Source of the DNA: Bryopsis sp. KO-2023
Lineage: Eukaryota > Chlorophyta > Ulvophyceae > Bryopsidales > Bryopsidaceae
NCBI GenBank assembly: GCA_030272585.1
Contig: BSYQ01000006.1
Span: 6,287,001 to 6,351,000 of the forward strand
DNA length: 64,000 nt
Direction of reading: 5' to 3'
The notes beneath the pieces are model-generated. The model saw only the letters and a program-made list of their open reading frames with translations, ran no database searches and was not told the DNA's origin. Of the stretch, positions 26,701 to 38,450 are shown one piece after another. Position 1 is the first letter of the stretch; each line of letters starts with the position of its first letter. Made by a program: the position numbers and the translations under genes.

Positions 26701-29700
26701 GATATATCTGGACGCGTTTACCCCAAGGATTTCTGTGGTCGTCAGTACTCTTTGCAGAGCGTACTGCCCACGTGTTAAAGGGGCTCAAGTGCATACAGTA
26801 CGTTGATGACATACTGGTGGGCGCCTCAAGTCGACAGGCCCTGCTCGAAACTGTGCTGCAGGTCTATGACCGACTGGATGAGTACGGCATGAAGGTTAAT
26901 AATAGCAAAGTGGAATGGCTGACCGAGGAAATCACATTCCTCGGCTACCGAATCAAAGCTGGACGCTGGGATTTGGGGCCGTATTTAGAGGAAAAGTGTG
27001 AGCAGCTCGGCAAAGTACAATCAGTGAAAGATCTACAACGGATCATTGGGATTATATCATACTGTCGACGGGCTATTCCGGATGTTGAAGTACTGCTCGC
27101 ACCACTGCGCGCGCATCTGCGCACAGCACTGGAAAGGGGACGAGTGGACTGGAATCTTATCACTGACGAGTCACACAGGATTGTGCGCTCCACCATGCAG
27201 CGCCAGCGACAGCTGCTGACTACAGGCGTCACACCTAAGTCTTTCACTCTCGAAAGCGATTGGTCGTCAGGGTTCGCAGGGTACATGCTATTCATGCATC
27301 CGACCAACACCCAGCACTTCGAAACCAACGTCGTGGACATGGGGAGCGCTGTCATGGCTTTACCAACATCAAGCTATTTGGGCGAGCTCAAAGCGCTCAT
27401 TTGGGCTTGTAAAAAAACACGCGCAATGCGTGGCGAAACACACACAGACATAAAAACCGACAACTGTGCTTTGGCCACCAAGTTACAAGCAGGCGCGATC
27501 ACGACAACGGACGTCAGGGAGGCTCGTCTATTGGGTTGGTTTTTTCATAACGAAGCCCACTCGACCGTTACTTTTGTTCCAGGCAGTGATAACGTCGGTG
27601 CAGACTTACTCTCTCGCCCACACAAAGCCATTTCCAGTCACACTATCAACGCCCTGCAACCAGCTACCGACACTATCCCAGAAGACATATGGAAAATCAT
27701 TCACCAAGGTCACACAAGCACCGATGGAACCTGGAGACGAGCGAAGCTCCTGGGGTTCAACTATTCGAGGTCAACAATCGCCAGTAAGATCTGCACCTGT
27801 GGCCCATGCCAACAATTTGCAACCCTCACTATCCGAACACCCTATGGTAGCTCGCCAACACCACTGCGACCAAACGCTATCATCTCAGTTGACCACATCG
27901 GGCCACTCCCTAACATCGATGGCTATCGATATGTGGCCCTTGTCATTGATCACCTGACTAGATACATTCAGGTCACACCTACCAAAAGCACAGGCGCAGC
28001 CGAGGTGGTCTCCGTCCTCCAGCACTGGAAAAACACACGTGGACGTTTCCAAACTCTCATGTGTGATAACGCCGCCTCTTTTCGCGGCCGGATTTTCAAT
28101 TTGTGGCTCGCAGACAACAATGTCGCTCTGATTATGACACCACCACTGTTAGACTTGGGGGTGCAAGTCTAAGAAGAGCTAAAAACTAAAACTTATGAGT
28201 CCATGACCTTGAAGCCCATTAATACCATGACCCCCAAGGATCCTAGCGTCCCCGCATGGTACCTAGGACAACCATCCTAGGTGGGCACCCGACATAGGTC
28301 TAGTCATCATGACTAGACCTGACTCACATGTCCACGTCAGCATGACTACGCATGACTGTACATGACTGTACATGACTGGACCTGACTGGATGTAGCTCTT
28401 AACATCCCTAACATTCCTCCCCCCTTAATCAGTCTCCTCCTGGAGACTCCTTTCCTCACTTCTATATAGCCCATAGAATGATACAGAGTCCCACAACGAA
28501 CCCCAACTCTTATCATTCAACTATATAAAGTGTTTCGATAACTTGGAGATGTTATCATAAGTGTATTCGTCAGAATAAGCCCCTACTCTGATATAGGTCA
28601 TCCGAGTCCTTCTCATACACGGAGTGCTTCTCGGATCTACCAAGACCATACACTTCTCTACACTGGTGGCGAACCAATGTACATCAACTGAAGTCTCGCA
28701 ACTTCATCTACTTCCATTTATATTCTCATTTTGAATGGATCCCATCTAGAGTTCAAAATAGAATATAGCGAGAAATTCAATTTAGTTCACTAGTTCATTG
28801 AAAATGAGATATGTTCATAAACATGTCCTCACTTAACAAGAACTTGATCTCGTTCACAAGATCTGGAACTCTTTTCATATCGACACTCGATTATGAAGAA
28901 ACATTACCCCACACAAGTCACGAACGAAGTCGCCTACTTCGACGTACCGGAATAGGGGGAATCAACGTTGATTTCTTTCTCTTCTGGTACTGCTCTACCA
29001 GCTCCCGAGCGTTCTCCAAATTCGCTTCAGGCTCCCAAGAGTTGTGCTCATGTGAGTATCCCGTCCACTTTACCAAGTACTGCGGAACTACTCGTCGACC
29101 GACCTTTACTTCACGGTAGTCGAGGAGGTCTTCTACCTCATACTCTAGTTCTTCCTGTATATCCACAGGTGGCGGAGGAGGTTGTGTCTTTCCATGCGAC
29201 CAATACCTCTTAAGTAAAGAAGCATGAAAGACGGGATGAATAGGAAGCGAATCAGGCAATTCCAATCGGAACGCGACCTGTTCTGCCATCGGTTTTCGTT
29301 TTTGGACACCTTCCAAAACACGAAAAGGACCCAACCAACGTGGCAATAACTTCCTTGATCCAGGGTGTTTCAATTTGATATGTCGTGCATCCAGCAAGAC
29401 CATATCGCCTACTTGAACATCAACTGGACACCTACGCACATCGGCATAAGTCTTCATCCTTTGCTGAGCACTTTCTAAACACCGCTTTGCTTTGACAATC
29501 GCCTCACGAATGTCCTCGGTCATCTTCTTCACCGCCGGTACTCCAATCTGTGTCCTTTGTCTACTCAGACCTCCAGGACCCATGACATTCGATGTCTTGG
29601 ATGGAAGTTGTACCGTTAATGGTGTCCACGGATCTCTACCGTAGTTCAAGAAGAACGGTGTTTCACCAGTAGCCATCGACTTAGAGTTGTTCAATGCAAA

Positions 29701-32700
29701 CTCTACCACTGGCAACAAGTCACTCCAATCTCTTTGACGAGGTCCTACGAAATGCCGTAAGGTATCTTCGAGGATCCTATTCATTGCTTCAGTCTGTCCA
29801 TCACTCTGTGGATGAAAAGCTGTCGACAATGCTTGAGTGACCCCTAAGGTCTTACAAAGCTCTCTAAAGAACTTTGAAGTCCACCTAGGATCTCTATCGC
29901 TTACGAGGTGCTTAGGAAGGCCGTGCAAACGGAAGACCTCAGTAACGAAGAGTTTCGCCGTTTGTACCGCATCACACGTAGTGTGCGTTGGTACGCATCG
30001 CACCATCTTTGTGAGTCGATCCACAAAAACTAAGATGGCATCAAATGCTTCTGCTCCTGATTTAGGCAAATCAGTAATCAAATCCATTGAAACTGATTCC
30101 CATCGACCATCAGGTATACGTAAAGGTTGCAAAGGACCAGGCACCTTGCCGCGTCGGTGTTTGTTCCTTTGACATGCATCGCATCCTTTTACAAAGTTTG
30201 CGATATCTCCCTCTACGCCAGGCCACCAAAAGTATTTCAAGACTGTTCTTTGGGTCTTGCGGATCCCAAAATGTCCTGCATATACACTTGCATGGCTATC
30301 ATGTAGGATGTCTTCTCTAAGATTATCCCAATTTGGTACTACTACTCGTGCACCATTCCACCACAGGCCTGAGTGCTTTTGACAACCTGAAGCGGCGACA
30401 TCTTCGGTTTCAAACCACTCATCCCTAGTGATCCCCTCAGTCAATCTCTCCTTTAGCATCGACGTACCGGGCCGGGGCGAGGACGGATCCCCATTCCAAG
30501 TTGGTCGTTTCTGGCCACCTCCCAGCTCCGAGAGTATTCCGATCTGCTGAGAATACGACGGATATCGTGACAAGGGGTCTGCCACGTTCGTCCGTCCCGG
30601 CCTGTATTCCCACTCGAACCGGAACCCCTGGAGGACTTCGAGCCAACGTGCCGACCTTCGAGAGAGAGTTTCCTGGGAATGGAAATATGTGTTAGGCTGG
30701 TGATCACACACCACCTTAAACACACGCACATCCAGGTAGCATCGCCACAACTTAAGAGCATGCACTACGGCGAACATTTCCTTGTCACCTATGCTCCAGT
30801 TAAGTTGGGCTCCTGATAACTTTCGACTTTCAAAAGCTATAGGATGTTCCTCTTGCAACAAGATTGCACCGATCGCATAATCCGAAGCATCCGCGACAAC
30901 TTCAAAATCCTTTTCGAAGTTAGGCATTGCCAAACAAGGTGCATGTGTTAAATTCTCTTTAACACCATCAAATCCTCTTTGACAATCCTCGGTCCAACTC
31001 CACTCTTTACCCTTCCTAAGTAAATTTGTGAGTGGGGCTACAAGCTTGCTGTAACCTTGCACAAATCTCCGGAAATAGTTAGAGAGCCCTAAAAATGAAC
31101 GCAATTCCGCAACGTTCTTTGGGACTGGCCACTCTACTACTTTCTCCGTTTTCCTTTTATCAGCGGAAATACCATCTTGATTTATAACAAATCCAAGATA
31201 GTGAAGCTCTTTCTTAAAGAAATCACATTTTGATCTCTTCAAGAGCATTTTGTGCTCACGCAAGCGTTTCATCACCGCTCGCAAATGTTGCACATGTTCC
31301 TCCGGAGTTTTGCTGAATACAAGTATGTCATCGAGGTATATTAGGACCGACTTCCCAATCATACCCGAGAATACTTGATTCATCCAAGTCTGGAATACTG
31401 CAGGTGCATTCGTCAAGCCCATTGGAAGCACTTTATATTCAAACAGACCGTGGGGTTTTGAAAGCAGTCTTCGGTTGGTCCGGCTCCTTCACTCGAAGTT
31501 GCCAATACCCTGCTTTCAAATCTAAGGCCGAAAAGTATTTCGAACCTTGAAGTTGATCAAGGAGATCATCTATCCTTGGTAGTGGATATTGATTCCTGAT
31601 CGTCAACTTATTTAAGCCTCTATAGTCGATACACATCCGTCGAGTACCATCCGGTTTGGGAACAAACAAGATTGGTGCACCCCACGGACTACAACTAGGC
31701 TTAATCAAACCCTTCTGCAGCATATCAGAGACTTGCTCCTCAATCTCTTTTCTTTCACCTGGTGTGTAACGAAACATTGGTCTATGTACCGGTTTCGCTC
31801 CAGGGACAAGATCAATTGCTGCATCCTCTTCTCGAGATGGAGGGCATTCCGCCAACTCATCTGAGAATCTGTCTTTATATTCATCTAACAGACTTTCCAG
31901 CTCTGTTTGATATGAAGACACTAGAGGATTTTTGGGCAATTCGGGTACCCCAGATTCCTCCCCCTCAAAAGGGTTCGGGACCTCCCGAACTATAACCAGA
32001 AAAGGACATAACTCCGTATTACGGAGTTGTCTTCGAGCTTGGGCTATACTCAACAAGGGATTGATCCGTGCATTAGGCGGACTAGGGGCACGCACAACCA
32101 AATTAGGTCGTATCGTGAGTCGGTTTCCCCGTGTAGTTAGAACCGAAGCACTACCCGTAGAAAAATTCATCAGTACTCGGTGATTGCATAACCACACATC
32201 CCCGAGGTACAAATCAAAATGCTTTGTAGTGATAACTTGACACTCGATTTTCATCCGCAAGCCTTGCAAACGCAAGTTAATCGAGGTTATCCCTACAATA
32301 TCCAATGGAGTTCCATCGGCCATTTCGATTTTGGTACCTTGCTTACATCTATAACTAAGCCCTGTGCTTTCGCAGAAATGCTTAGAGATATAAGCGTAGC
32401 CAGCGGCGCCAGAATCTAACAAAATCTGACCAGGGGAACCAGAAATCAAACCTTTGAACGACATTGACATTCTGAGATTACAATCCTCTCCTGGAATTGA
32501 GTTACCGGGTAACTCCGCTGTAGGTGGATCGTAATATATATCAACGGGCCAAAGAAGACCTGGTGCTTTACCGCTGCTAAGAGCAAACAATTTTGCTCCT
32601 TTTCGATATTGTGCAATCAATCGCATTTGATTGATTTCTTTTTGTCTAACTGCCATATTATGAGGGATTAATAGGCAGCAACTCGTAGTAGAAGGTGACT

Positions 32701-35700
32701 CTTTCTTGCAAGCAAAATAATGCCTTAAGAATTCATTCAAATTCTTTCGTCCAGGGTCCATCCAAACATGATGTCCTGCCACTGACGATGCAAGAAACTC
32801 TTGTCCAGTGCAAAACTTTTTACAAATCGCAAATCTTTCATCATTAGTAGATGAGTCAAAAGTGAACTCTCTACTTGCATTCTGCAAACGATGAAGTTCC
32901 GATTTTAAAAGTTGCATTCCAGAGATGCAATCGTTCTCCGGCACCTTCTCTTCTTTACTAGGCATAGGATCTTGGGCGTCCCCAATGGGATCGACGTCCA
33001 AATCATCCTCACCACATCGAATAGAGTCATCATTTCTGTCAACAGACATAACCTGGTCAGGGTCATTCTCCACAGAAATATCCGATTTGTTCTCGGGCTT
33101 CGTAATATCCGTATCCATCGGATCAAATATTACATCTTTCGGATCTGAGTTTTTCGATACCTCCTTTCGAGATAACCCAGATGCAAGAACTTCTATACTA
33201 GGAAGTTCTTTCCCGAAACAAGCGAGACTCTTCCGTACCTTTCCAGTATCACACACATGACCTGGAGAATAAGATGCTCCACATCTGAAACAAAGGTTCG
33301 CGGCCTTGCGCCGTTCCCACTCTTTCTGGGTAAGACCCGCAGGAAAAGATGTTTTACCAACTTTACTCTTACGAGTCTGTTGAGAACCACCACCAAATCT
33401 CGATGTAAAGCTCGGCATCATTCGGTTTTTCTTCCGATTAACCGGATACACCTTTCCTTTTTCCTCTTTTCGAGATCTCTTTGATCCAACGGTACTTTCC
33501 TCCTTTTCTTTGGCACCTTTTTCCAATACTGGGTATCGCTCATCATGCGATACTCCTTTTGCCAATACATGGGTACGGAATTCCTCATATGAAGTCCATT
33601 CATGACCCGAAGTATCAGTGGCAACCGCTTCCTTCAACACTCCATGGAGGTTGCGGTGTAAGAACCAAATTTTTGAAATACTATCAATTTTGGTCTTACG
33701 AAGAGTAAAATATGTGTCCATTTGGCGCACATATTCTCCAGTATTGCATCGCCGGTTAATGTGGTCTTTGAATGTGGACAGTTTTTGCGTCACCGCATAT
33801 TCGGTGGCCAACTCACCAAAACTTCCATCATCCATAGCAATACACATTTCCTCCCAAGTCAGGTTTCCTCCAGAAATTTTCTCTTCCCCGACTCGAGCGA
33901 TGAGGTGCTTGATTCCCTTGGGTCCTAAGAATGTTGGTCCAATCCGACCCCATTCTTCTCGAGGAACCCCCTCGGCAATCCAAAAGATCTCCAAAATGAC
34001 CTTATGTTCTTTCCAAGGACATTGGCCATCAAATTTATCAGGCTTGGCCGTGGAAGACTTTTTACTTCCCGACCCTGCGGAAGTACTACCCTTTCTGGTA
34101 GCCACTTCTCGTTCCCGCTCACGGTCATCCACCTCTTTGCGGAACGCCTGATGTTCAGATTGCATCAAAGCAATCCGATTTTGGAGTTCTTCTACCGTTA
34201 AGGTGGTGATGTCCTCTTCACCAGAAGGGTCTGGTCTCGACATCTTGAAGAAGGCTAGTGATTAACCTGCATCGCAGGAAAATCAATCCAGCAGCAAAAT
34301 TTTCCTCATGTATATTGGTTCTTATCAAAGTACCAACTATACATTGACATTCGTGGATCAAATTTGTATCTCAATACAAATCATCCCTATGAAAATTGAC
34401 CTTGTATTCAGTGAAAATCATTCACTTTCGCAAATACAATCAATTTTCATTGAAGGCAACTCATTTTGCCTCATGCCAAATCAAGAAAATAATCGCTATT
34501 CATTCTCTCATTTTAGCGGATTATCTCTTCAACTCGATTTTATCGATCAACAATCATCTGTCTCCATTAGCGAATTACGACAAGTCCTATTCCTCAAGGC
34601 TCAAGAGAGCGTACCATACCATACGAACCACTAACAAAAGCCCTCAATTTTACACAGACCACTGCGCTAGCAAACCGATCCCGAAAGACCAGGGGTCTAG
34701 TGATTTCAAAGGGCAATAGTGACTCTCCGTACAGCTAGGATAGGAGTGCCGAGTAACGCTTTTTAGACGTGAAAATTGCCGAATCGATTTAATCAAATAT
34801 CCAAGATCAACCCTAATAAAACTCAAGAGAAATGAACTTCCTTCTTCTTACTTCCCTCATCTCCTTTTATTGACCAAATAAAAGGTCTCCTTTTGTTATA
34901 CCGACTCAAGCTCCCCTAGCTCTTGAGTCCTTATACTCGTTCCACCATCTAAGAGAGTACTCTTAGTGGCTTCTCGCGAGCACATGGTACAACAACCTCT
35001 TTACTCTTAGTATCTTCAGGTGTTAACCCTGCCCATACAAAGTTAACCCCACCCTTTGGATAAAAGAGAAACTTTTATAGTTCAAAAACTATACTATCTT
35101 GAAGTCGCAACGTGTCGACGTTCAAAATGATTCTAAAACATCATTTCGATCGTCCAACACCTAGAACCGACACGGACGACCTCAAAACACTCAAATTCCG
35201 ACGCGAAACTTTAAAACGTCATAACTTTGCGCACACGCATCGGATTTACTCGCAACAAATTGCAACGGATGCATCTTGTTCCGTAGATGCTTTTAGACAC
35301 CTTATATGTTCGATTCCGTGACGTATACGGTCCGGAACGGGCCAAAACGTGTCGCTAATCGAACAGCTCCGATTTCCCTGCAGAAAATCCGCGCGCCACA
35401 ATAAGCAGTGCGACTCCACTTTCCACACGATAGGATGCTTGCCAAAGCTCCGAAACCAAGTTGTTAGACTTGGGGGTGCAAGTCTAAGAAGAGCTAAAAA
35501 CTAAAACTTATGAGTCCATGACCTTGAAGCCCATTAATACCATGACCCCCAAGGATCCTAGCGTCCCCGCATGGTACCTAGGACAACCATCCTAGGTGGG
35601 CACCCGACATAGGTCTAGTCATCATGACTAGACCTGACTCACATGTCCACGTCAGCATGACTACGCATGACTGTACATGACTGTACATGACTGGACCTGA

Positions 35701-36194
35701 CTGGATGTAGCTCTTAACATCCCTAACAACCACACCTCCACCGTGCACATGGAATTTGTGAACGAGCCAACCGGAATTTCCTGGAGCGCACCCGTCGCAT
35801 CCTCGCTGATGAACAACATGAACGCTGGACTGATGTGCTGCCGCAAGCAACTGCCGCCTGCAATGATATGGTAAACCGCATCACAGGGGACACCCCCAGG
35901 CGTTTCTGGAACGCAAGTGAAGAAGCCTGGGCCGCCGCCAACATCAACATGGCGCATTCTCGAGCATTTGTCAACCGAACTCGCACTGGCTCGCCCAAAA
36001 AATGGCGGCTCGGTGCTAAAGTGTGGATCTACGATATGCGCCACACAGGAGCGCTTCGTGGAAAATTCCGCCCTCGCTGGCTTGGACCTGGCCGGATTGC
36101 TCACCAACTCTCGGACACAAGGTGGGAGGTCAACATGCAGGACGGCCGGCGAGTCACCATGCATGCTGATTACATCAAAAAATATGAGCTTTAA
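23693..36194 (+). CDS. R3 Pol: RT, RNase H and integrase, split by R2 and R4
   Basis: Coding pieces 23693-24181, 26265-28146 and 35734-36194, all in one frame once R2, R4 and their duplications are discounted (943 residues). The first piece has no recognised domain. RT begins near 26350: [20 protein letters not shown], then [20 protein letters not shown] and the catalytic YVDD. RNase [13 protein letters not shown], then [20 protein letters not shown] and [12 protein letters not shown]. Integrase: HQGH plus CTCGPC as the zinc finger, then [14 protein letters not shown] and CDNAASFRG; the third acidic residue lies beyond R4 ([12 protein letters not shown]). The C-terminus ([21 protein letters not shown]) is an integrase C-terminal fold. 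There is no chromodomain. This copy cannot make an intact Pol because of the two insertions. Confidence 0.92.
24182..26259 (-). mobile_element. R2: non-autonomous LTR element in R3 pol
   Basis: 2,078 bp. LTRs of 283 bp at 24182-24464 and 25977-26259 (TGTCACGG...CGTAACA), identical by eye, flanked by CGATT (24177-24181 and 26260-26264). The primer-binding site (minus strand TGGTTTCGGAGC, 25963-25974) lies beside the right LTR, and a purine tract (minus strand GAAAGGGGAAT) beside the left LTR, so it reads on the minus strand. The 1.5-kb interior has no RT, integrase or gag ORF. It contains a 60-bp direct duplication (about 25430-25560, CAAACGTCCCATTGCGCCAC). This is a LARD/TRIM-like element mobilised by another element's proteins. 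Confidence 0.95.
25963..25974 (-). promoter_or_regulatory. R2 primer-binding site
   Basis: Minus strand TGGTTTCGGAGC, two bases from the 5' (right) LTR. Same 12-mer as R1, R3 and R4. Confidence 0.9.
28147..28413 (-). repeat. R4 3' LTR
   Basis: 267 bp. Contains the short tandem CATGACTGTA repeats near 28340-28380, also present in the other LTR. Confidence 0.95.
28414..28917 (-). other. R4 3' untranslated region
   Basis: About 500 bp between the pol stop and the 3' LTR; no gene seen. The purine-rich tract lies at 28414-28430, next to the LTR. Confidence 0.6.
28918..31445 (-). CDS. R4 Pol, 3' part: RT end, RNase H, integrase, chromodomain
   Basis: About 840 codons, in a different frame from the upstream gag-pol ORF. 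Starts inside RT ([20 protein letters not shown], catalytic [12 protein letters not shown]), followed by RNase H ([17 protein letters not shown]), an HHCC finger ending CDACQ, and the integrase core ([46 protein letters not shown]). The C-terminal chromodomain reads [20 protein letters not shown]. All catalytic residues looked for are present. The break from the upstream ORF is one base short in a CCCC run, at the border TAFKTP / HGLFEYK. Confidence 0.93.
31439..34243 (-). CDS. R4 Gag-protease-RT ORF (5' part), truncated by a frame break
   Basis: 934 codons from ATG 34243. Gag comes first ([20 protein letters not shown]; a capsid-like region with [16 protein letters not shown]), with a short Cys motif [14 protein letters not shown]. 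Protease follows as [13 protein letters not shown], then the start of RT ([34 protein letters not shown]). Gag and Pol are in one frame here, so no gag-pol shift is needed. The ORF ends at a premature stop after TAFKTP, and the rest of RT continues in another frame. The LTRs are identical, so the lesion is either very recent or a homopolymer sequencing error. Confidence 0.92.
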   Translation of the reverse strand: MSRPDPSGEEDITTLTVEELQNRIALMQSEHQAFRKEVDDREREREVATRKGSTSAGSGSKKSSTAKPDKFDGQCPWKEHKVILEIFWIAEGVPREEWGRIGPTFLGPKGIKHLIARVGEEKISGGNLTWEEMCIAMDDGSFGELATEYAVTQKLSTFKDHINRRCNTGEYVRQMDTYFTLRKTKIDSISKIWFLHRNLHGVLKEAVATDTSGHEWTSYEEFRTHVLAKGVSHDERYPVLEKGAKEKEESTVGSKRSRKEEKGKVYPVNRKKNRMMPSFTSRFGGGSQQTRKSKVGKTSFPAGLTQKEWERRKAANLCFRCGASYSPGHVCDTGKVRKSLACFGKELPSIEVLASGLSRKEVSKNSDPKDVIFDPMDTDITKPENKSDISVENDPDQVMSVDRNDDSIRCGEDDLDVDPIGDAQDPMPSKEEKVPENDCISGMQLLKSELHRLQNASREFTFDSSTNDERFAICKKFCTGQEFLASSVAGHHVWMDPGRKNLNEFLRHYFACKKESPSTTSCCLLIPHNMAVRQKEINQMRLIAQYRKGAKLFALSSGKAPGLLWPVDIYYDPPTAELPGNSIPGEDCNLRMSMSFKGLISGSPGQILLDSGAAGYAYISKHFCESTGLSYRCKQGTKIEMADGTPLDIVGITSINLRLQGLRMKIECQVITTKHFDLYLGDVWLCNHRVLMNFSTGSASVLTTRGNRLTIRPNLVVRAPSPPNARINPLLSIAQARRQLRNTELCPFLVIVREVPNPFEGEESGVPELPKNPLVSSYQTELESLLDEYKDRFSDELAECPPSREEDAAIDLVPGAKPVHRPMFRYTPGERKEIEEQVSDMLQKGLIKPSCSPWGAPILFVPKPDGTRRMCIDYRGLNKLTIRNQYPLPRIDDLLDQLQGSKYFSALDLKAGYWQLRVKEPDQPKTAFKTPRSV
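34244..35446 (-). other. R4 5' leader
   Basis: 1.2 kb between the primer-binding site and the gag ATG. No convincing gene. It should hold the packaging signal; its length may indicate an internal or spliced start. Confidence 0.5.
35447..35458 (-). promoter_or_regulatory. R4 primer-binding site
   Basis: Minus strand TGGTTTCGGAGC, three bases inside the 5' LTR. Same 12-mer as R1, R2 and R3. Confidence 0.9.
35462..35728 (-). repeat. R4 5' LTR
   Basis: 267 bp, matching 28147-28413 by eye. Confidence 0.95.
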
Positions 36195-37165
36195 AAAAAA
36201 CAAAAACAAAAAAACACTGGACACTGGACGCTACTTTTTATTTTTTTAGAGTGTCTTTCTTTTTCGAACACAAACACAAAAACACAACCGACAGGAGATC
36301 GGTTTGTGCATACACTGTGGTTTAGTTTTTATTCTTCTTTTTGGGTCTCTTTCTTTTTCGAACTGGCTTTAGCCACATTTTTTTTAGCCGCGCTGGGTGC
36401 GCGTTTCTATTTAGTTCGAACTCGATTGGGACTGCTGCGGATTTGCATTTTACTGGGTTTTTTTTCTTTTAGAACTGCATTTTTTCCTCTCGGCGAACTG
36501 CCATCGCAATTTATCACTTTCGAACTGGCTTTGGGCTTTCTTTCTTTTCCCATTATGAAGTAACTTATTTCTTTATTTTTTTGAAACTGGATTGGGCCTG
36601 GGATTTTTCGATTTTTGATAAAGTGTTTTTCGGCCCCGCCCTGGGGTTGGGGTGTCGGTTTGGGCATCGACTGTGATTGGGTTTATTTATATATATATAT
36701 ATTTTTTTTTTTGGCCTCTTTTCGCCCTCTTCTGGGTCTCTTTCTTTTTCGAACTGGCTTCAGCCCTCTTTTTTATCCGCACTGGGTGTGCGTTTCTTTT
36801 TAGTTCGAACTCTATTGGGACTGCTGGGTTTTGGTTTTTCTTTTTTCGAACCACATTGGGGCTTTCAAATAGGTTTTTCTTTTTTCTTTTTTCTTTTCTT
36901 TTTCGGCGAACTGCCATAGCACAATTTCCATTTCGCACTGGATTTGCGTTTTCTTCCTGTGCAAATTATGAAGTAACTTATTTCTTCATTTTTTCGTGCT
37001 GGAGTAAGCCTGGGATTTTTCCTTTTTCCGTTCGATTTTGATTAAGCTTTCTTCGGCTGCGCCCTGGGTTTGGGATTCCTTTTTTTTTTTTTTCTTTCTT
37101 TTCTTTTCTCTTCTGTTTTTCCTTTTCTTTCTTCGGAGTTCTACAGCTCCAGGTGGGTGGGCCCA
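36195..37165 (+). repeat. R3 3' untranslated region with a ~390-bp pyrimidine-rich duplication
   Basis: The block GGGTCTCTTTCTTTTTCGAA, ending with TTCGAACTCNATTGGGACTG, occurs near 36345 and again near 36734, a diverged tandem pair about 389 bp apart. The region is very T-rich on the plus strand. The AGGTGGGTGGGCCCA tract before the 3' LTR is the likely polypurine primer. No env-like ORF is present. Confidence 0.75.
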
Positions 37166-37501
37166 TGTTGTTAAACCAGGTTGATAAAGGGGGAGTTGTG
37201 AGTGTAGATTGGTGGTATGGGACATTAGTCTATAGGATCGACACGATTAGAGTCATTTTCGAAAGAAGTGGCGTTTCGTCTAACGACAGAAACTAGACCT
37301 GCGTTTTTCTGGCAAGTGGCGTTTCGCCTGAACAGTTAGGATAAAAGGGAACTTCGGGAAGGAAAGAATAGAGTGTTTGTAAAGACTTTAGTACAAGGAT
37401 CGGGTTGGAAAGTCCCCGATCAGGTCTCGCCCATACACAACACGTTCGCGTCCCCCCTGCGAACGAGGCAATCTACAAGCACAACTACAACTCTATCAAC
37501 A
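37166..37501 (+). repeat. R3 3' LTR
   Basis: 336 bp, matching the 5' LTR; followed by the duplication CAGGA at 37502-37506. Confidence 0.95.
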
Positions 37502-37789
37502 CAGGACATGACTTCAGTTTAGGTAGTTGAACCAGTGTGTGGTTTTAGATGACTGCAGCATGCTTGCGCAAGGAATTGCAAATACAAGTAATGATCAAGC
37601 TGTAGTCCCCAGTGGATATACTTTCTCCGTCCCTTGAATAACTGTCCACTTATGTTTGGGGTTACAGTTCATGAGTTCATTTCGTCCAATTGATGTGAAA
37701 TTTTTCGAGAGGTTGCGATGCACTATGGGAAATTCACCCCTGTGCGACCAAACTTGTAATGTCGCAGTGAAGTGTACAGAGTCGTGCAC

Positions 37790-38450
37790 GCGACGTCAAC
37801 GGTCGCACCCCTGTGCGCCCAGGTAGCCACCCATATTCGACCTAAAATTTAAAGTCGCACAGAGGTGACGTCTTTGATGCAGTCCCCAGTCGCAGAGACA
37901 AAAAACAGTCGCACCTGTGTGCGACATAAGTGTGTGCGACCGAAATATTGAGGTCGCAGAAGCTTTAGGTCGCAGGGGTGTGCGACCAGGTAGCCACCCA
38001 TATGCGACCGAAACAAAAATCGTCACAGTTAGGTCGCATGGGTGTGCGACCAGGTAGCCACCCATATGCGACCGAAACAAAAATCGTCACAGTTAGGTCG
38101 CAGGGGTGTGCGACCAGGTAGCCACCCATATGCGACCGAAACAAAAATCGTCACAGTTAGGTCGCAGGGGTGTGCGACCAGGTAGCCACCCATATGCGAC
38201 CGAAACAAAAATCGTTACAGTTAGGTCGCAGGGGTGTGCGACCAGGTAGCCACCCATATGCGACCGAAACAAGAATCGTCACAATTAGGTCGCAGGGGTG
38301 TGCGACCAGGTAGCCACCCATATGCGATCGGGGAGAAAGTCGTGGAAATTAGGTCGCAGGGGTGTGCGACCAGGTAGCCACCCATATGCGACCGTTGGTT
38401 GTGTTGTGCGACTCGAATAGAGTCGTGGGAATTGAGTCGCATGCAGGTGC
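37790..38450. repeat. 64-bp tandem repeats of the CACTA element
   Basis: About seven copies of a 64-bp unit containing GGTCGCAGGGGTGTGCGACC, an imperfect palindrome, then AGGTAGCCACCCATATGCGA. Units start near 37981, 38045, 38109 and onward; outer copies are diverged. Confidence 0.92.

Larger units (their letters stand above)
28147..35728 (-). mobile_element. R4: Ty3/gypsy chromovirus in R3 integrase
   Basis: 7,582 bp, minus strand. LTRs of 267 bp at 28147-28413 (3') and 35462-35728 (5'), TGTTAGAC...CCCTAACA, identical by eye, flanked by ACCAC (28142-28146 and 35729-35733). Order on the minus strand: 5' LTR, primer-binding site 35447-35458, 1.2-kb leader, gag-protease-RT ORF, frame break near 31440, rest of pol with chromodomain, 3' UTR (28414-28917), purine tract (minus strand AAGGGGGGAGGAAT), 3' LTR. 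It inserted just before the third catalytic acid of the R3 integrase. Confidence 0.96.
6215..37501 (+). mobile_element. R3: retrovirus-like LTR retrotransposon hosting nested insertions
   Basis: Outermost element of the nest. Its two 336-bp LTRs (6215-6550 and 37166-37501) start TGTTG and end CAACA, appear identical, and are flanked by the 5-bp duplication CAGGA. Its own sequence is interrupted by a hAT element (6875-22669), R2 (24182-26259) and R4 (28147-35728), each with its own duplication. Without these it is about 5.8 kb and encodes Gag-protease (448 residues) and, by a -1 frameshift, a Pol (RT, RNase H, integrase) of about 940 residues. Both frames are open once insertions are discounted. 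No chromodomain is present, unlike R1 and R4, and the RT carries YVDD, so R3 belongs to a different lineage. A purine-rich tract before the 3' LTR (AGGTGGGTGGGCCCA, 37151-37165) is the likely plus-strand primer. Confidence 0.95.

Noticed and set aside
31430..31450. Programmed frameshift in R4
   Set aside because: No correctly phased slippery heptamer; the join is inside RT, where a shift would be pointless, and fits a one-base loss.
37790..38450. Regular 64-bp repeats resembling a CRISPR array
   Set aside because: The whole unit is conserved with no variable spacers, and it lies inside the end of a CACTA element in a eukaryotic genome.
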